Positions 33,987 through 45,269 of a stretch of 64,000 bases of DNA are shown here, piece by piece. The notes below the pieces were generated by a model. It saw only the letters and a program-made list of their open reading frames with translations, was not told the DNA's origin and did no database searches. Each line of letters starts with the position of its first letter. The first letter of the stretch is position 1. The position numbers were made by a program, and so were the translations under genes. Location of the stretch: contig JAUIRK010000953.1 in the NCBI GenBank assembly GCA_030549495.1, forward strand, positions 896,001-960,000, in the 5' to 3' direction. Source of the DNA: Nectonema munidae (Eukaryota > Nematomorpha > Nectonematoida > Nectonematidae).

Positions 33987-34290
33987 CAGTGGCGGATCCA
34001 ATGCGTAGGGGGGGGGGGGGGGGGCTCATGGGCCTAGCCCCCCCCCCCCCCCTATGAAAAATGGTTTCGAAAATTACCCTTACTAATGTATACCCTTACA
34101 TGTATAAAAAATAAATTTTTGCAATTTATTCATGACAAAATAATGTTAAAAATATAAAAACATAGGTAATTAGTGATTCTAAAAGACATAATACAGCTGT
34201 CATATTCTCTGAAGACTTTTAGCAAAATTGCAAAAAATTTAAATAGATTTCGCCCCCCCCCCCTATAAGAAATTTTCTGATACGCCACTG
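33987..34290. mobile_element. 304-bp hAT-type miniature element with poly-G/poly-C tracts
   Basis: The ends cagtggcggatcc and gatacgccactg are inverted repeats. The flanking 8-mers ctatctac (33979-33986 and 34291-34298) are identical, the hAT target-duplication signature. Inside the left end a G-run of about 17 is followed shortly by a C-run of about 14, with another C-run near the right end. It encodes nothing. The perfect duplication suggests recent insertion. Confidence 0.92.
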
Positions 34291-34298
34291 CTATCTAC

Positions 34299-36770
34299 AA
34301 TTAATACATTCCTAAATTTAATTGATAAAGGATGAAATAAATGTCATTCAATTCTTTATCAAGCCTACAACTCGTCAATCATGTGATTCTAAGCAACAAA
34401 AAGTTAGCTTTCAAAATTAGTATTAATTCAAATTCCAAGATTCTGACATAGTGTTTGCAATTCAAATTCAAGAAATCCATTCAGAGGAAGGAGAAAAAGT
34501 ACTTGTTACATCATTAGATCTAGCAGTATACTTTATCCAATTTTAAAAAGAAGAAACATGGTTCAGAGATGTTTTGTGTTTATTAAATCCTTTTCCTTTA
34601 ATATTGGGCATTAATTAGACGTTGGCATTGGTATAAGCGATTGAATTTTTAAATACAAAAAATGTCTAAAAATTTTATTCAATGCTTCAAACACTTTCAG
34701 GCGTCAATGAGTTGATATTAATGAAAAAAATATTGATTATTGCTTTTATTGGTTCTGATATGGAAACAAAAGTATTAAAAGTACACCTTTTCTTGATTTT
34801 GAGTTTGCATTAAGAAGAAACCATCTCGATTTTTCGACCCTTTGAATTTTAGTTTTTTAACAAACATTTTCTAGATTGTTAAAAGTAAATCATTTTTGAA
34901 AATTTAAAAAAAAATGGAAAGAAAAACTTAAAAACTTCTTTTTAATGGACGTATTTTAAATATACAAAATATAGAGTTTAATAATATAAAAACATACTTG
35001 TAAGTTGAAAGGAGAGCGCACTGGGCATGCACTCCCCAGAACCTCAATAGCTACACCACTGTAATAATCCGATTCAAAATAAATGCACTAACATCAAATA
35101 ATTTAGCGTTAATAAATGTAAACTAGATAAACAAAATGATTAAACTTATATATAAATAATTTAAAGACTTTCAATAAGTTATCATCTTTTGTAGCTTAAT
35201 TTTGATTTCGTGAATTCAAAAAATATGAAATTTAGCCTTGCAACATTTATGTGGCTATTTCTAAAAGCAATATACCCTCATTATAGCTATTAAATTATTT
35301 GATTTTTGCAAAAAAAATCTTAGAGAACATCCATAAGGAATAATATTAAAAATTTCAAAATCTTTATAATCATTTTTATTTTAATACAATTTCAATGTTC
35401 AACAAATCTTAATTCACATAACAAGGTACAAATAAATTATATAATGCCACACGGTATGGATTGTCGCTCTAAAAGGTTGTAATAATACTTCAAAATGTCA
35501 AAAACAGAATTTTATAGGTATGTAAAATATAAAGACAAAATGTAGCAACAATTACAACATTATTTTAGGCTATAATATTTGTATTGCATTTTCATTAATG
35601 ATACAAAAAATTGAACGGAGTTGGCGGATTATCCTCCCAGCCTCTAGGTACACCACTGATGGGAAGAATTTTAGAATAATTGGAAAAAATAAGGTAAAAT
35701 ATTTTATTCATAATTACTGGTTATTTTAAAATCATCAATAAACCAAAAATTTTAAAATAGGTATTAAAATTTCAGTTAGACATTATGAATAATTGTTTTG
35801 ATAGAAAAACAAAACAAGTCAAAATTAAAAAATGATTCAAAAAAATTAAATACAAAATTTCATGTTCTATTAATAATAATTAAACTCTTTTTTTTCTTTG
35901 TACAACACGCTGAAAAGCCCAATATTCAGTAACGTGAAAGCATTTATAAAAAATTACTTATTTTAATGCAAATCAATTAAAAAACAAGTATGAAATATCG
36001 AAAAATTTTAATTAATTATCATTGTGATTATTTATGGTCAATAAATTTGAATAACTTGAATTCTGATTAATACAAATATTTGAATTCGTGTTTCGTTTTA
36101 TTTCCTCAGTATGTGCATTCTTATGAATCATGTTTTCCATTGTCCTGCAGATTGGACGCTATTAAATTTATTCGTTGTTATGTTATCTTATGAGTTCTTT
36201 TTTGTTCAATAGGTTTCATACTTTTCATATAATTAATAATGGCCAATCAGAGGCTCGCATATCGTCTCCATACTTTTATTTTATAGCTTCCAGCAATCAT
36301 ATTTTATATTATTAATACTGCCATTTTTTAATTTTTGGCCAGATTGAAAAAAATTATATTCAGATGTAGTCTTGGCTGACAATAGGTTATATTTTTGCTA
36401 AAGTTCTCGGCACATTCTTCTGTTAAAATATGGATATATGAAGCGGCTTTCAGTCGCCTGGTGGGAAATCTCAGATTTTATGGAGCAGTTACAACTTATT
36501 TTGACTTCAACTCCTCTTCATTCGAAGGATCTTAGTATTCTATTTTCAGTAATGAGTTGATAAATGTATGCCTAGTCTATGGTAGAAAACATTGACAAAA
36601 CGTTGTCCAACAACGAAATGCACTTCAATGCCCTAGCATTATTCTTGTAGACACTGTCAACGAATTAATTTAGATGAACGTGATAAATTATTCAAAAGAG
36701 AAATACTTGATCTTAAGATTTCTGCAAGTTTGTTAACTCTATTATTAATGGGCAAAATTAATCAGCTTAA
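34299..36770. other. Repeat-like A+T-rich stretch
   Basis: No gene recognised. Short phrases tagctacaccactg near 35047 and ggtacaccactgatg near 35648 look like solitary right ends of elements related to the one at 33987. A similar phrase, catccgccactg, occurs near 38853. Confidence 0.4.
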
Positions 36771-36872
36771 GTGCTGATGGGAATTTATTTTTTATGAAAA
36801 TAAATTAAACATTTCAAAAAATGAGAGCTCATGTCAAAATATTTTTTTTTAAATACTTATAAAAAAATTCCT

Positions 36873-36973
36873 CAAAGAATGATTTTTTTGCCGGGTGACG
36901 GGTAGTTGCCTGTAAACCAGCATAGGTGGCTTATGTATGTGAGGCGCATCAAACAATCTACAAAGAATGATTT
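36873..36973 (-). mobile_element. Short retroposed insertion with 13-bp target duplication
   Basis: Identical 13-mers caaagaatgattt (36873-36885 and 36961-36973) bracket about 75 bp of G+C-richer sequence. On the minus strand the insert ends in cacccggc plus a short A-run, so it looks like a 3' fragment of an RNA copied in by LINE machinery. Source RNA unknown. It interrupts the roughly 140-bp tandem array. Confidence 0.65.
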
Positions 36974-37197
36974 AAATATGGAAGCTAATGTTAAAATTAA
37001 ATTTTATTGAAATAGATATAAAGAGTTTTTTACACATGAATACGCTGAATTCAGTGGTAAAGTTATTTTTTATGAAAATCAATTAAACCTGTCAAAAAAT
37101 TAAATATGATTAGCGTTCAGGACAAAATAATTTTTTTATATAAATGTCTATAATTTAACGAATATATCCCATTTTTAAGATTACAAAATTTAGTGGT

Positions 37198-37396
37198 TGT
37201 AAGATGTCCAGCAACAATTAATGCTGATTAGCATGACCTTAATTGGAAGTACGCCTCTGAGCAACACAACACATCCTTTAATCGGCACACCGCAAGCACA
37301 CACCTTAACTGGTTTAGCGAGTATATAAGCCTCGCCTTTTACAACATATTATTATATCTCTTCTTCGCATTGCTTCCAATAAAGTGTTCTTCTACA
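37198..37396 (+). repeat. 5' LTR of miniature LTR element
   Basis: 199 bp, beginning TGTAAGATGTCC and ending CTTCTACA. It holds a TATA-like gagtatataag and a polyadenylation-like ccaataaagtg, the expected LTR promoter and terminator features. Confidence 0.92.
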
Positions 37397-37655
37397 TGGC
37401 GCAGTCAGTAGAATACAATCAAGAGATGGAAAGAATTCTATCCTTACTAGAAAAATCTCAAGAGCAGATTAAGGAGCAAATGCAAGTCATAACTACTCTG
37501 ACAGAAGACCAGCGTGATATCCTGAATCATCAAAAGACACGGAAAATACTGGCGTGTTAGAAGACCCTTACAACGTAGGGGAACAAGAATAAGAAGAAAG
37601 CCAGAATATCTCATAATCGACCCAAAAGCTAAAACCTACGAAAAAGAAAGGGGCG

Positions 37656-37852
37656 TGTAAGATGTCCAGCAACAATTAATGCTGATTAGCGTGACCTTAA
37701 TCGAAAGTACGCCTCTGAGCAACAACACATCCTTTAATCGGCACACCGCAAGCACACACCTTAACTGGTTTCGCGAGTATATAAACCTTGCCTTTTACAA
37801 CATATTATTATATCTCTTCTTCGCATTGCTTCCAATAAAGTGTTTTTCTACA
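37656..37852 (+). repeat. 3' LTR of miniature LTR element
   Basis: 197 bp, near-identical to the 5' LTR and followed directly by the gtggt target duplication. Confidence 0.92.
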
Positions 37853-38060
37853 GTGGTAACGTTCATTTTTTAATGAAAATAAACCTATCAAAAATTATTT
37901 CTATATCACAGTTCACATAAAAATTCATTTTTTTGATATACTAACAAAAAGTTTTTCAAACACGTATATTCTCTCTCAAAATATGTTGAATTTAGTGATC
38001 ATGTTCATTTTTTATGAAATCAACTAAAAGTCTTAAAAAAATTAATCAAAATATCAAACA

Positions 38061-39160
38061 TACTAACTTCAAAATAAATTTTACTTGCAGTAATTCCTTG
38101 CTATGTCATTTCTTAATTTATTTAATAAACAAACTTTTTGTGGTTATTGAATCAAAATATTTCATTTGTTAATAAATAAAGTATCTCGACAGGACCTTCA
38201 TCGTTTTTTCTACAAATACGTTATCGGCTGGTAATCTCTACGTCATTTCTTCTATACTTTATAAAGTAGGTAATTTTGTTATTCATTCTAAAATGATCCT
38301 TCCTTGGTAATCCTACTTTCATCAGAAATTAATTTTCTGAGACGCTTTTCCTATTATTAAAATTGGTACCCTTTTCTAAAAATATTGACAAAATTACTAA
38401 AGTGAGAAAAGAATATATTAACCTCGAATCACCCTTAAAATAAAATTATCCTTTTATCTTTAAATAATATTTTTAGTTATATGTATATGAGAGAAAGTAA
38501 ACACAAAAATACAATATTAACAAATTCAATGAAATTTTCTTTCAAAAATTGAAGAGAAATCAAAAAAGATTATATTTTAGCCTTTACTGCCATTAAAATG
38601 TGAAAGTATTGAATTTTGTATTAAAAACAATTTTTCACTACGTGAAGTTTAAAGATATTTTCTTTTGACAGATATGCCAAGAAGAAAGGATTTTATTATT
38701 TGATTTTTTTAAAATGAAACTTTTATTAAAATTTAATTTGAACTTTTAAATTTCAATCATACCTTTCTCGCATATTTCAACTTTAAAAAATACTTTTTAG
38801 CTTGTCATTTTGTATATATATTTTCTTCATACCCCCACTGAAAATTCCTTCATCCGCCACTGTCCCTTGAAATGTAAAAGTATATTTATATTTTTTAAAT
38901 AGGGTTTTTTCCTAACTTAAAGAATATGAATTTTTTTAATATATATTTGAAGAAGGATAAACAACAATATAAAATCGTTAAGTTTGTTCTAGATTTTTCT
39001 TTGAAACAAAAAAGTGAAGAAAATCTTCTTACCTAGTTTCGTAGGAACCAGTTTTTTCTCAAAACAAATTAAAATACGTATTATTTACTGGCCTTTTAAC
39101 TAAATTTTGCTAAAAGAATCCCTCTCAACACTCAGCAAGCAAGACACTCCACGTTTTCAT
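38061..39160. other. Repeat-like A+T-rich stretch
   Basis: No gene recognised. Near 38853, catccgccactg resembles a solitary right end of the hAT-type miniature family at 33987. Confidence 0.4.
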
Positions 39161-39176
39161 TTTATGTCATATATAT

Positions 39177-39240
39177 CTGAAGAAGGTCATAGTGACCGAA
39201 ATATTATTGCTGGTATTTTGTTAAATAAAAGATTTACTCA
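39177..39240 (+). other. Hammerhead-core-like stem-loop in a repeat tail
   Basis: The order CTGAAGA, stem GGTCA-TAG-TGACC, GAAA matches the CUGANGA-stem II-GAAA core of hammerhead ribozymes, except for one extra A before the stem. It is followed by gctggtattttgttaaataa, a tail seen at the 3' ends of some retroposons. A cleavage site and stems I and III were not convincingly found. It could equally be a conserved 3' stem-loop without catalysis. Confidence 0.3.
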
Positions 39241-39501
39241 ACGTTTTCAATTTATTTTCTTTACAACTTTTATTTATTTATGAAGACTCAGCTCCATTTT
39301 ATCTAGAAATATAGATTGGATTGGTAAGGATGTCAAAGCACTTTCCAAAATCAATTGATATGCTTGCAAACTGCTTGTTAAAGATTAGTTGAAGATCGTT
39401 CGAGAGCGTTGTTGAAAGCTTGAAGACGGTTTAAGCTTGGCCAGGCAGATGGAAATAAAGTGAGAGATTTCTAAAATGTAAGTAAAAGAAACTAAGTGTG
39501 C

Positions 39502-42500
39502 TTAATGAGGATGCGTTAGTAGGATGGGTTCTATGGTTTTAATCGAAGAAGATAGTGCGTTTAATAAATTGGGGTGGAAGAGGATTTGGCTGAAGTTGGT
39601 TGGAAAATGGCCTAGAGTTTTGATGCACGAGTTTATCATTGTGTGTCGATAGGAGATGAATAAAGGGCATATGAATAATAGATGATAAGGTGTTTCTAAA
39701 GGGTCGTTGCAGAAACGGCAGGTTTGATTGTCGGTGAGTTTGATGTGATATAGATATGATTTACAGGGGCAGTGACCTGAAAACCATCTTATTATGGATC
39801 GCGATGGGGTGAAATTGTTGATGGCCCAAGTTTGGTGAATTGCTTTTATATCCGGTATATCTGAGAGCGTGGTGTTGGAGGACTTGGTGATAATCTGTTG
39901 CCATTGATTAAATGTGTGTATGGTGAGGTTTTGAGTGAGAACGTCGGGGTTTATGGAAGTTAGGTGTGGTGCGTGTGTTTTGGAAAGGGCTTGTTTAGCG
40001 AGCAAATCTACGCGTATGTTTTCTTGTATGTTGGAATGAGCGGGGCACCAGAGAATAGAAATCGTGAAAAGAGAAGAGAGAGAACGCAGTTTTGAGAATA
40101 GGATTGAGGTGTGGAAAGGAATGTTTCTGTGAAGATATAGGTCACGTGTAATTTTCTGTGAGTCTGTGTAGAAATGGATGTGGGTGAACTGTTTGAACAG
40201 GTGAATGTTATGGGTAATGTGATAGCAGGAGGCGATTAAGGCTGTGCATTCAGCATCATATGTCGTGGTCAAGTGGTTTAATGGAGAATTTGAGGAATGG
40301 AAGGGAATTAGAGAGTCGCCTGCGTGGAGAGCGTATGCGAAAGCCCATCTGTTTATTGATTTGGCTGCATCTGTAAAAATTCTGAATGTAGAGAGGTTTG
40401 AGAGTTGTCTGATCTCTTTTATGTGGGTAATTGCGGTGTCCTTATTGGGATAAATTGTGATGTTGTATGGAAGAGATGACAATGGGTGTGTTAGTGTGGC
40501 TGGATGAACTTTTTGGTGTACGAGGTATTTTTGCAGGTGTGGGAGTGCTTTATGGAGAAGGATTGTGTATGGGTGTATGGCGTTGGAGGGTAGGTGGAGT
40601 ATGGAGGCTGAAGAGGGAGGTAGTAAGGATTTGTATATCTTGACGTAATGTTTGATGAGTGTGCTTTTCAAATGAATGAGAAGGGGTGGGCATTTTAACA
40701 TGAACTCTAAAGAAGAAGTGGAAGTTGTGCGGAAAGCTTTTGAAATTGTTAAAAGACTAAGGCGATGGATTTTAAAAAGAAAAGTCAGGGTTGTGGGATG
40801 ATCGAGTGATGACCCCCAGGATAGAATGCCATATTGAAGTGATGGAAGTATGAGTGATTTGTAAATAAAAAGATAGTGGTGGATACTGAGGCCCCATTTG
40901 TATGAAATGGCTGCTCTTAATTGAAATAAGGTCTTGGTGAGTTTTGTGTAAATGTTTTTGAAGTGTGTAGACCATTTCAAATTGGTTTGAAAGGTGAGAC
41001 CCAAGTATTTAGTGGTTCTTGCGGGTTGTATGAGAGTTGTGTTGTTGATGCGTAGGGGTAGATGTGGAGAATGTTTGCGCGTAAAATGCATTAGTGTGGT
41101 TTTGGATGTGTTAAAGGTGATTTTGAGTGAATTAGCGGTGAAGTTTAAAGCGTTGAAAAGGGATGAGATGCGCTGAATGTTTTCGGGTTGTGTGTTCGAG
41201 GAAAAGGAAAATAGCAGGTCATCTGAGAAGCATTGTGAGAAGTGTGCGTTTGAGTCGAGGATGTCGAGAAGAGGGTTTATCAAGATAAGCCAGAGAATGT
41301 CGGAGAGGCATCCTCCTTGAGGGGTAGAGAGTGATAGCAAGTGAACTGCACGTGTTGATTTTTCGCGAAAAACTAAAGCTCGATTTTTTAGATAGTTGTG
41401 TATGAATTTAATCATGTAGGGTGGATATTTTTTGAGATGCATGTTCAGAAGGATTGCGGGGTGCCAGGCGCTGTTAAATGCATTATCAATGTCTAGAAAT
41501 AGGACTGTAGCGGTTTTTTGGGGTGTGATGGAGTGTTGAAGGTGTTCAGTTAGTTTTGATAAGGCTGACTCGGTGTTTCGATGAGGAAGATAGGCAAACT
41601 GGGAGGGATGGATGAGGTTGTTTTGAGTAATGTAGTGGACGAGCCTTCTTCGAAGGATTTTTTCTAGGATTTTGCCGAGGACGGGAAGAATGGTAATGGG
41701 TCTCCAGTTTTTGAGTTCTGATAGATCTTTGTGGGGTTTTGGTAGAAAAATAACTTTTCCTATTTTCCATAATGAAGGAAAAAAGGAGAGGGTTATGCAA
41801 GCGTTGTATATGTTGATTAAGTGTTTTTCTAAGAAATGGATTGACTTTTTAATGTGATTTGTGGAGATTAAATCGAGGCTTGTGGCTGAGCTGGGTCGGA
41901 GCGAGTTTACTGCGTGTGAGAGTTCAGATGATGTTATGGCTGGGAAGTGATGGATGGTTAGCGATGTTGTGAGTGTGAGTGAGGAGGAGCGTAATGCGGC
42001 TTGATATGGATCATCAGAGAGGGGGTTGTCGGCAGGAAAAAAGGAAGAGAGAAAAGGTGGATTTATTTGAATTGAATCGGCGTTTGGGTCTTGAAGTAGT
42101 TTGTGGAAATCGGCTGTAGGCTTTTTTGACTTGATGATTTTGTTGATAGTGGACCATGGATTGGATTATGTGGATGAGGTAAAACTAATCCATGCATTTC
42201 GCTTTGCAGTTTTTATTGAGCTGAGGTAGAGTTGTCGAGTGTGTGTGTAAAATGTGATGTTCAGGGGTGAGGGGTTTTTCCTCAAGTTTTTGAGGGCCCG
42301 GCGTAGTGTTTTCTTTTGTTGGCTCAGGGCTGGTGTCCAAAAATAAGCATTTTTTCTTTGGGGATAGGGCTTTGAAGGGGTGGACGAGTTTATCGAAGTA
42401 GTTAGAGCGTTGTTTATGTTGCGAGCGGCTTCTTCTGTGGTAGTAGTTGAGTGAAGTGCGGGTGTGCAGTGCGGTAAATTGGTGTATAGAGTACGGAGGA

Positions 42501-43245
42501 AGGTGTTCCAGTGTGTGTATTTTGGAGATTTCGTGGGGGTGCGTGTGTGTGCTTTCGCGTTGATGTTGAGTTGAAAAGTGATGTAGTGATGATCAGATGC
42601 GGAGGGTTGATCGGAGATGGCCCAGTTTGAGATGAGATCGTACGTGTTTGCTGAAGAGAGAGTTATGTCAATATGTGATGAGGTGACAATGTTGTTTATA
42701 ATTCTCAGGAAGGTTGGCTCTGTTGTGTTGTCGCAAATGTGTAGATTGTGTTGGGCGATGAAGGATGTTGCCTCGATGCCGCGTAAGTTTTCCTTTTGGT
42801 CCCAAAGGAAGGATCGCGCGTTGCAGTCGGTGCAAATGATGAGGTAAAAAGATTTGGAAATTGTTGATATGTGCGCTTTGGCGCGGTTGAGATCGAAAGT
42901 GAAGGCGTCAGTGAAAGCTTTTGTATTGGAGGGTGGGGAATAGTAAGAGCAAAAAAGGAGGGGAGTGTTGGATAAAAAAATTATCGCAAAAGCGTATTGT
43001 TGTGAGGAAAATTGCTTGAGGAACGTAAAAATGAGTGATGATTTTAGTAAAATGCAAGCGGAGTAGTAGGTGGGTGGTGATATGTAGAGAGAGGAATATG
43101 TGCTGGGAATGGAGGGTAGAGAGAGATTGAGTGCGTATGGCTCGTTGATTGAAATTATATCGTGAATGGAGCTGTGTAGTATGTTCGTGAGGTTTGCCCA
43201 GCTGGTGGATGAGTGATTAGTGTTTATGTGTAGGAAGTTCAGCAT
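39502..43245 (-). pseudogene. LINE ORF2: endonuclease, reverse transcriptase, RNase H
   Basis: About 1,247 codons in one frame, interrupted only by TAA at 42166-42168. Endonuclease motifs: INEPY, the DCNARSFLWD block and SDHHYITF. RT motifs: KNWRPITILPVLGKILEKI, LFLDIDNAFNSAWHP (palm motif A), STPQGGCLSDILWLILI (motif B) and CFSDDLLFSF. The last is the YxDD-equivalent box, here SDD rather than the usual ADD. RNase H: FRIFTDAAKS, DAECTALIASCY, FYTDSQKITR and WCPAHSNIQENIRVDLLAKQ, giving the D-E-D-D pattern. The end carries CRFCNDPLETPYHLLFIC, a CCHC-like motif. The interrupting stop lies in the linker between endonuclease and RT, and the frame does not shift. Translation start ATG at 43245 overlaps the ORF1 stop (atgctga). 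Confidence 0.88.
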
Positions 43246-44360
43246 ATGAAATTTTTGATTATGTTAGAGTGTAAGTCATGCATGTTTTTTAAATGTTGTA
43301 TGCGGTGAGGGCATGTGTCGGAAGTGGAAGAGTGTTTTTGGTGACAGTTGGAGCAAGAGATTTTAGAGGGATCTTTAGCAAAAATGCATGACTCAATCGA
43401 GTGCCCTCTGTCTCCGCAGTGATTACAATGTGGGGATACTGCTTTGCATTTTGAAATGGAGTGATTGAATTTCAGGCAGTTTGCGCATTGAGAGAGCCGT
43501 GGTTTGAAAATTTTAGGGTGGAGGATGGTGTGGTGGATAATAATTTTAGGATTTTCACAGAAGTGTTTGAAAAGAGTGTTGGTGGATGTTTCGAAAGTTA
43601 TGGTGTATGAGTAAAGGCCCTTTTTTCCGAGTTGTCTTGCTGACGTGATTGTTCCTAGGTCTTTAAGGAAGCAGTTTTCTTGAGTGAATTGTGTGGGAAT
43701 GTCTTCTATGGGGAGGTCTGCGGGAATGCCAGAGAGAACAAAACGAGGGAGGATGGGTGGAATTTCTTTGGCGGTGATGCCCTTTTTCGATAGTGAGTTG
43801 ATGGCCAAGTTTTTCTGATGATTATTCTCAAATTGAAAAAGGAGGGATCCAGAGGAGGAGCTTCGGGTATTTTTTATTACTATTGGTTGAGTGCTTGTGT
43901 CCATATTCTTTATAATATCTTTTTTGAAAGAAGCTTTTTGAGATCTGTTTTCAGAGGGAGTAGTTGGTGAGATCATTATTGAGAGTTTTGGGTCTAGGAG
44001 TTTTTTCTGTTTGGGTAGTGAGTGAAGTGGTTGAGTTGTGATGACGGAGGAATTTGATTGTGGGGTATTGGAAATAGTGGATGTAGGGAATGAGGGCGAT
44101 GTAGTGGTGGTTGTTTGTGAGTAAGTTTTTGTAGGTGGGGGGTTTGTATGTGAAGAGTGAGAATGCAGAAAGTTGGTTAGCTTTTAGATCTTATCGGAGT
44201 GTGTAAGCAAAACTTCGGTTTTTAATTTGTGGAAGCTGATTAGATGTTCCGCAGGAAGTGTAATGTTGGAAATAAATCTATCGAAAAGGTCGGAGATAAC
44301 TTGGGAGGATGTAAGGGGTGATGTATCATCTTGTCTTATGCGTTTAGTTTGCGGATTCAT
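43239..44360 (-). pseudogene. LINE ORF1: gag-like RNA-binding protein with zinc knuckles
   Basis: Starts MNPQTKRIRQDDTSP (ATG 44358-44360) and continues in one frame for about 373 codons except for TAA at 44184-44186. After a Ser/Thr/Pro-rich stretch comes an RNA-binding-like domain (PRFVLSGIPADLPIED) and then cysteine knuckles: QCANCLKFNHSISKC, HCNHCGDRGHSIESC and SCSNCHQKHSSTSDTC. These are the CCHC motifs of gag-like ORF1 proteins in the I/Jockey superfamily. The stop TGA lies 7 nt into the start of ORF2, an arrangement that would suit termination-reinitiation. Confidence 0.85.
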
Positions 44361-44590
44361 GGCGAAAGTGGAAAGATGGTGTGATGAGGGGTGTGTATGA
44401 GGTTTGGGAAAGTTGTGGTGATGAGATATAAAGTAAAAAAAGAAGAGAATAAGAGCCTGAAATAGAGAGGATAACTTCAGGAAGGGGGTTGGCAGGAAAA
44501 TAGTGTTAGTAATTGAGTTGATGAGCTTATCTTCAAACAAACTTCGAGTTGAACAAATTCGCCATTTTGTTAGTATAGCAGGAAGAGGAT

Positions 44591-45269
44591 AAAAGTGATC
44601 AATTATCTCTAGAAATATAAATATATTATGTAATTTTTATTTAGACTATTTTTCATTCAAAGAAAATTTTTTTTTTGATTGACTGATTCAATTTTTTTCT
44701 AAAGTTTTTCAAATACCAAAATTTACTAATTTGGAAAAATAAGTTTCCATAAAAAGAAATTAACTTTAGTAAAGTTTTCAAAATACTGAAAATTATGTTT
44801 AAAAGAAAAATCTCTAAAATTCATTAAGCAAAAAGACTTAGAATCTTCTTATGGAGCAAAAGAGTCTAATCTAGAAGGTATACTTGTCTCGAACTAGTCA
44901 GTCTATGTTTTAGTAAAACTTAAATGTTTTCTTCGAGAATCGACTCTTTTATTTACACATGTGTATGTAATTTCTCTATAAATATATGAACAATAAGAAA
45001 AAAAACTAGAAAAATATATAAAATTTATTCACATAAAGGACATATTAACTTTGTATGAGTCTTACAGATAAACTTTTTACAAATATTACATCTTCTCGTG
45101 CTTTTACTTTTTAGCTGGTAGTCTTAACAGAGCAAAATCCATGGGAAGATTGAGATTAATTTCTGTCAAAAGTAGTTTTAACTCTGATAAAAGACAAAAT
45201 ATTTCTTCTTATACTACTCATGCTAGAACTGTTTGATATGAAACGCATAGATTCCTCAGTAAAACTGAA
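44591..45269. other. Intergenic, no recognised feature
   Basis: A+T-rich stretch between the LINE and the piggyBac remnant. Confidence 0.5.

Larger units (their letters stand above)
37198..37852 (+). mobile_element. Miniature LTR retroelement (TRIM-like), fossil
   Basis: Two LTRs of about 198 bp (37198-37396, 37656-37852) flank only 259 bp of internal sequence. The LTRs begin TGT and end ACA. The internal part starts tggcgcagtcagtag, typical just inside the 5' LTR of Ty3-type elements, and ends with a purine-rich aaaaagaaagggg before the 3' LTR. A short gag-start-like frame (MAQSVEYNQEMERILSLLEK) opens at the left edge; there is no polymerase. A 5-bp target duplication, gtggt, flanks it (37193-37197, 37853-37857). 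LTR divergence of roughly 4-5% by eye implies moderate age. It is non-autonomous and must have been moved by a relative's enzymes. Confidence 0.9.
36780..38060. repeat. Degenerate tandem array, period about 140 bp, hosting insertions
   Basis: The motif agtggtaa(a/c)gttcattttt followed by tatgaaaat and a caaaaaatta-like word recurs at about 37054, 37193 (=37853 across the insertion) and 37995, spacing 139-142 bp. A related unit starts near 36780. The array is interrupted by the 75-bp retroposon (36873) and the miniature LTR element (37198). Confidence 0.65.
39270..44590 (-). mobile_element. Nearly whole two-ORF LINE, I/R1-like group
   Basis: The element runs right to left: a 5' UTR of about 200 bp, ORF1 (44360-43239) with zinc knuckles, ORF2 (43245-39502) with endonuclease, reverse transcriptase and RNase H, and a 3' UTR toward 39270. 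The order endonuclease-RT-RNase H-CCHC with a gag-like ORF1 is that of the I/R1/Outcast/Loner group. Its coding strand is strikingly G-poor and C-rich, unlike the surrounding A+T-rich DNA, so the boundaries show as a base-composition step. No clear target duplication or poly(A) tail was found. Each ORF has one in-frame TAA (44184-44186; 42166-42168), so this copy is probably inactive but young. Confidence 0.88.

Noticed and set aside
40244-41857. Plus-strand frames inside the LINE (40244, 40994, 41672) and 42617
   Set aside because: They are shadows of LINE ORF2 on the opposite strand.
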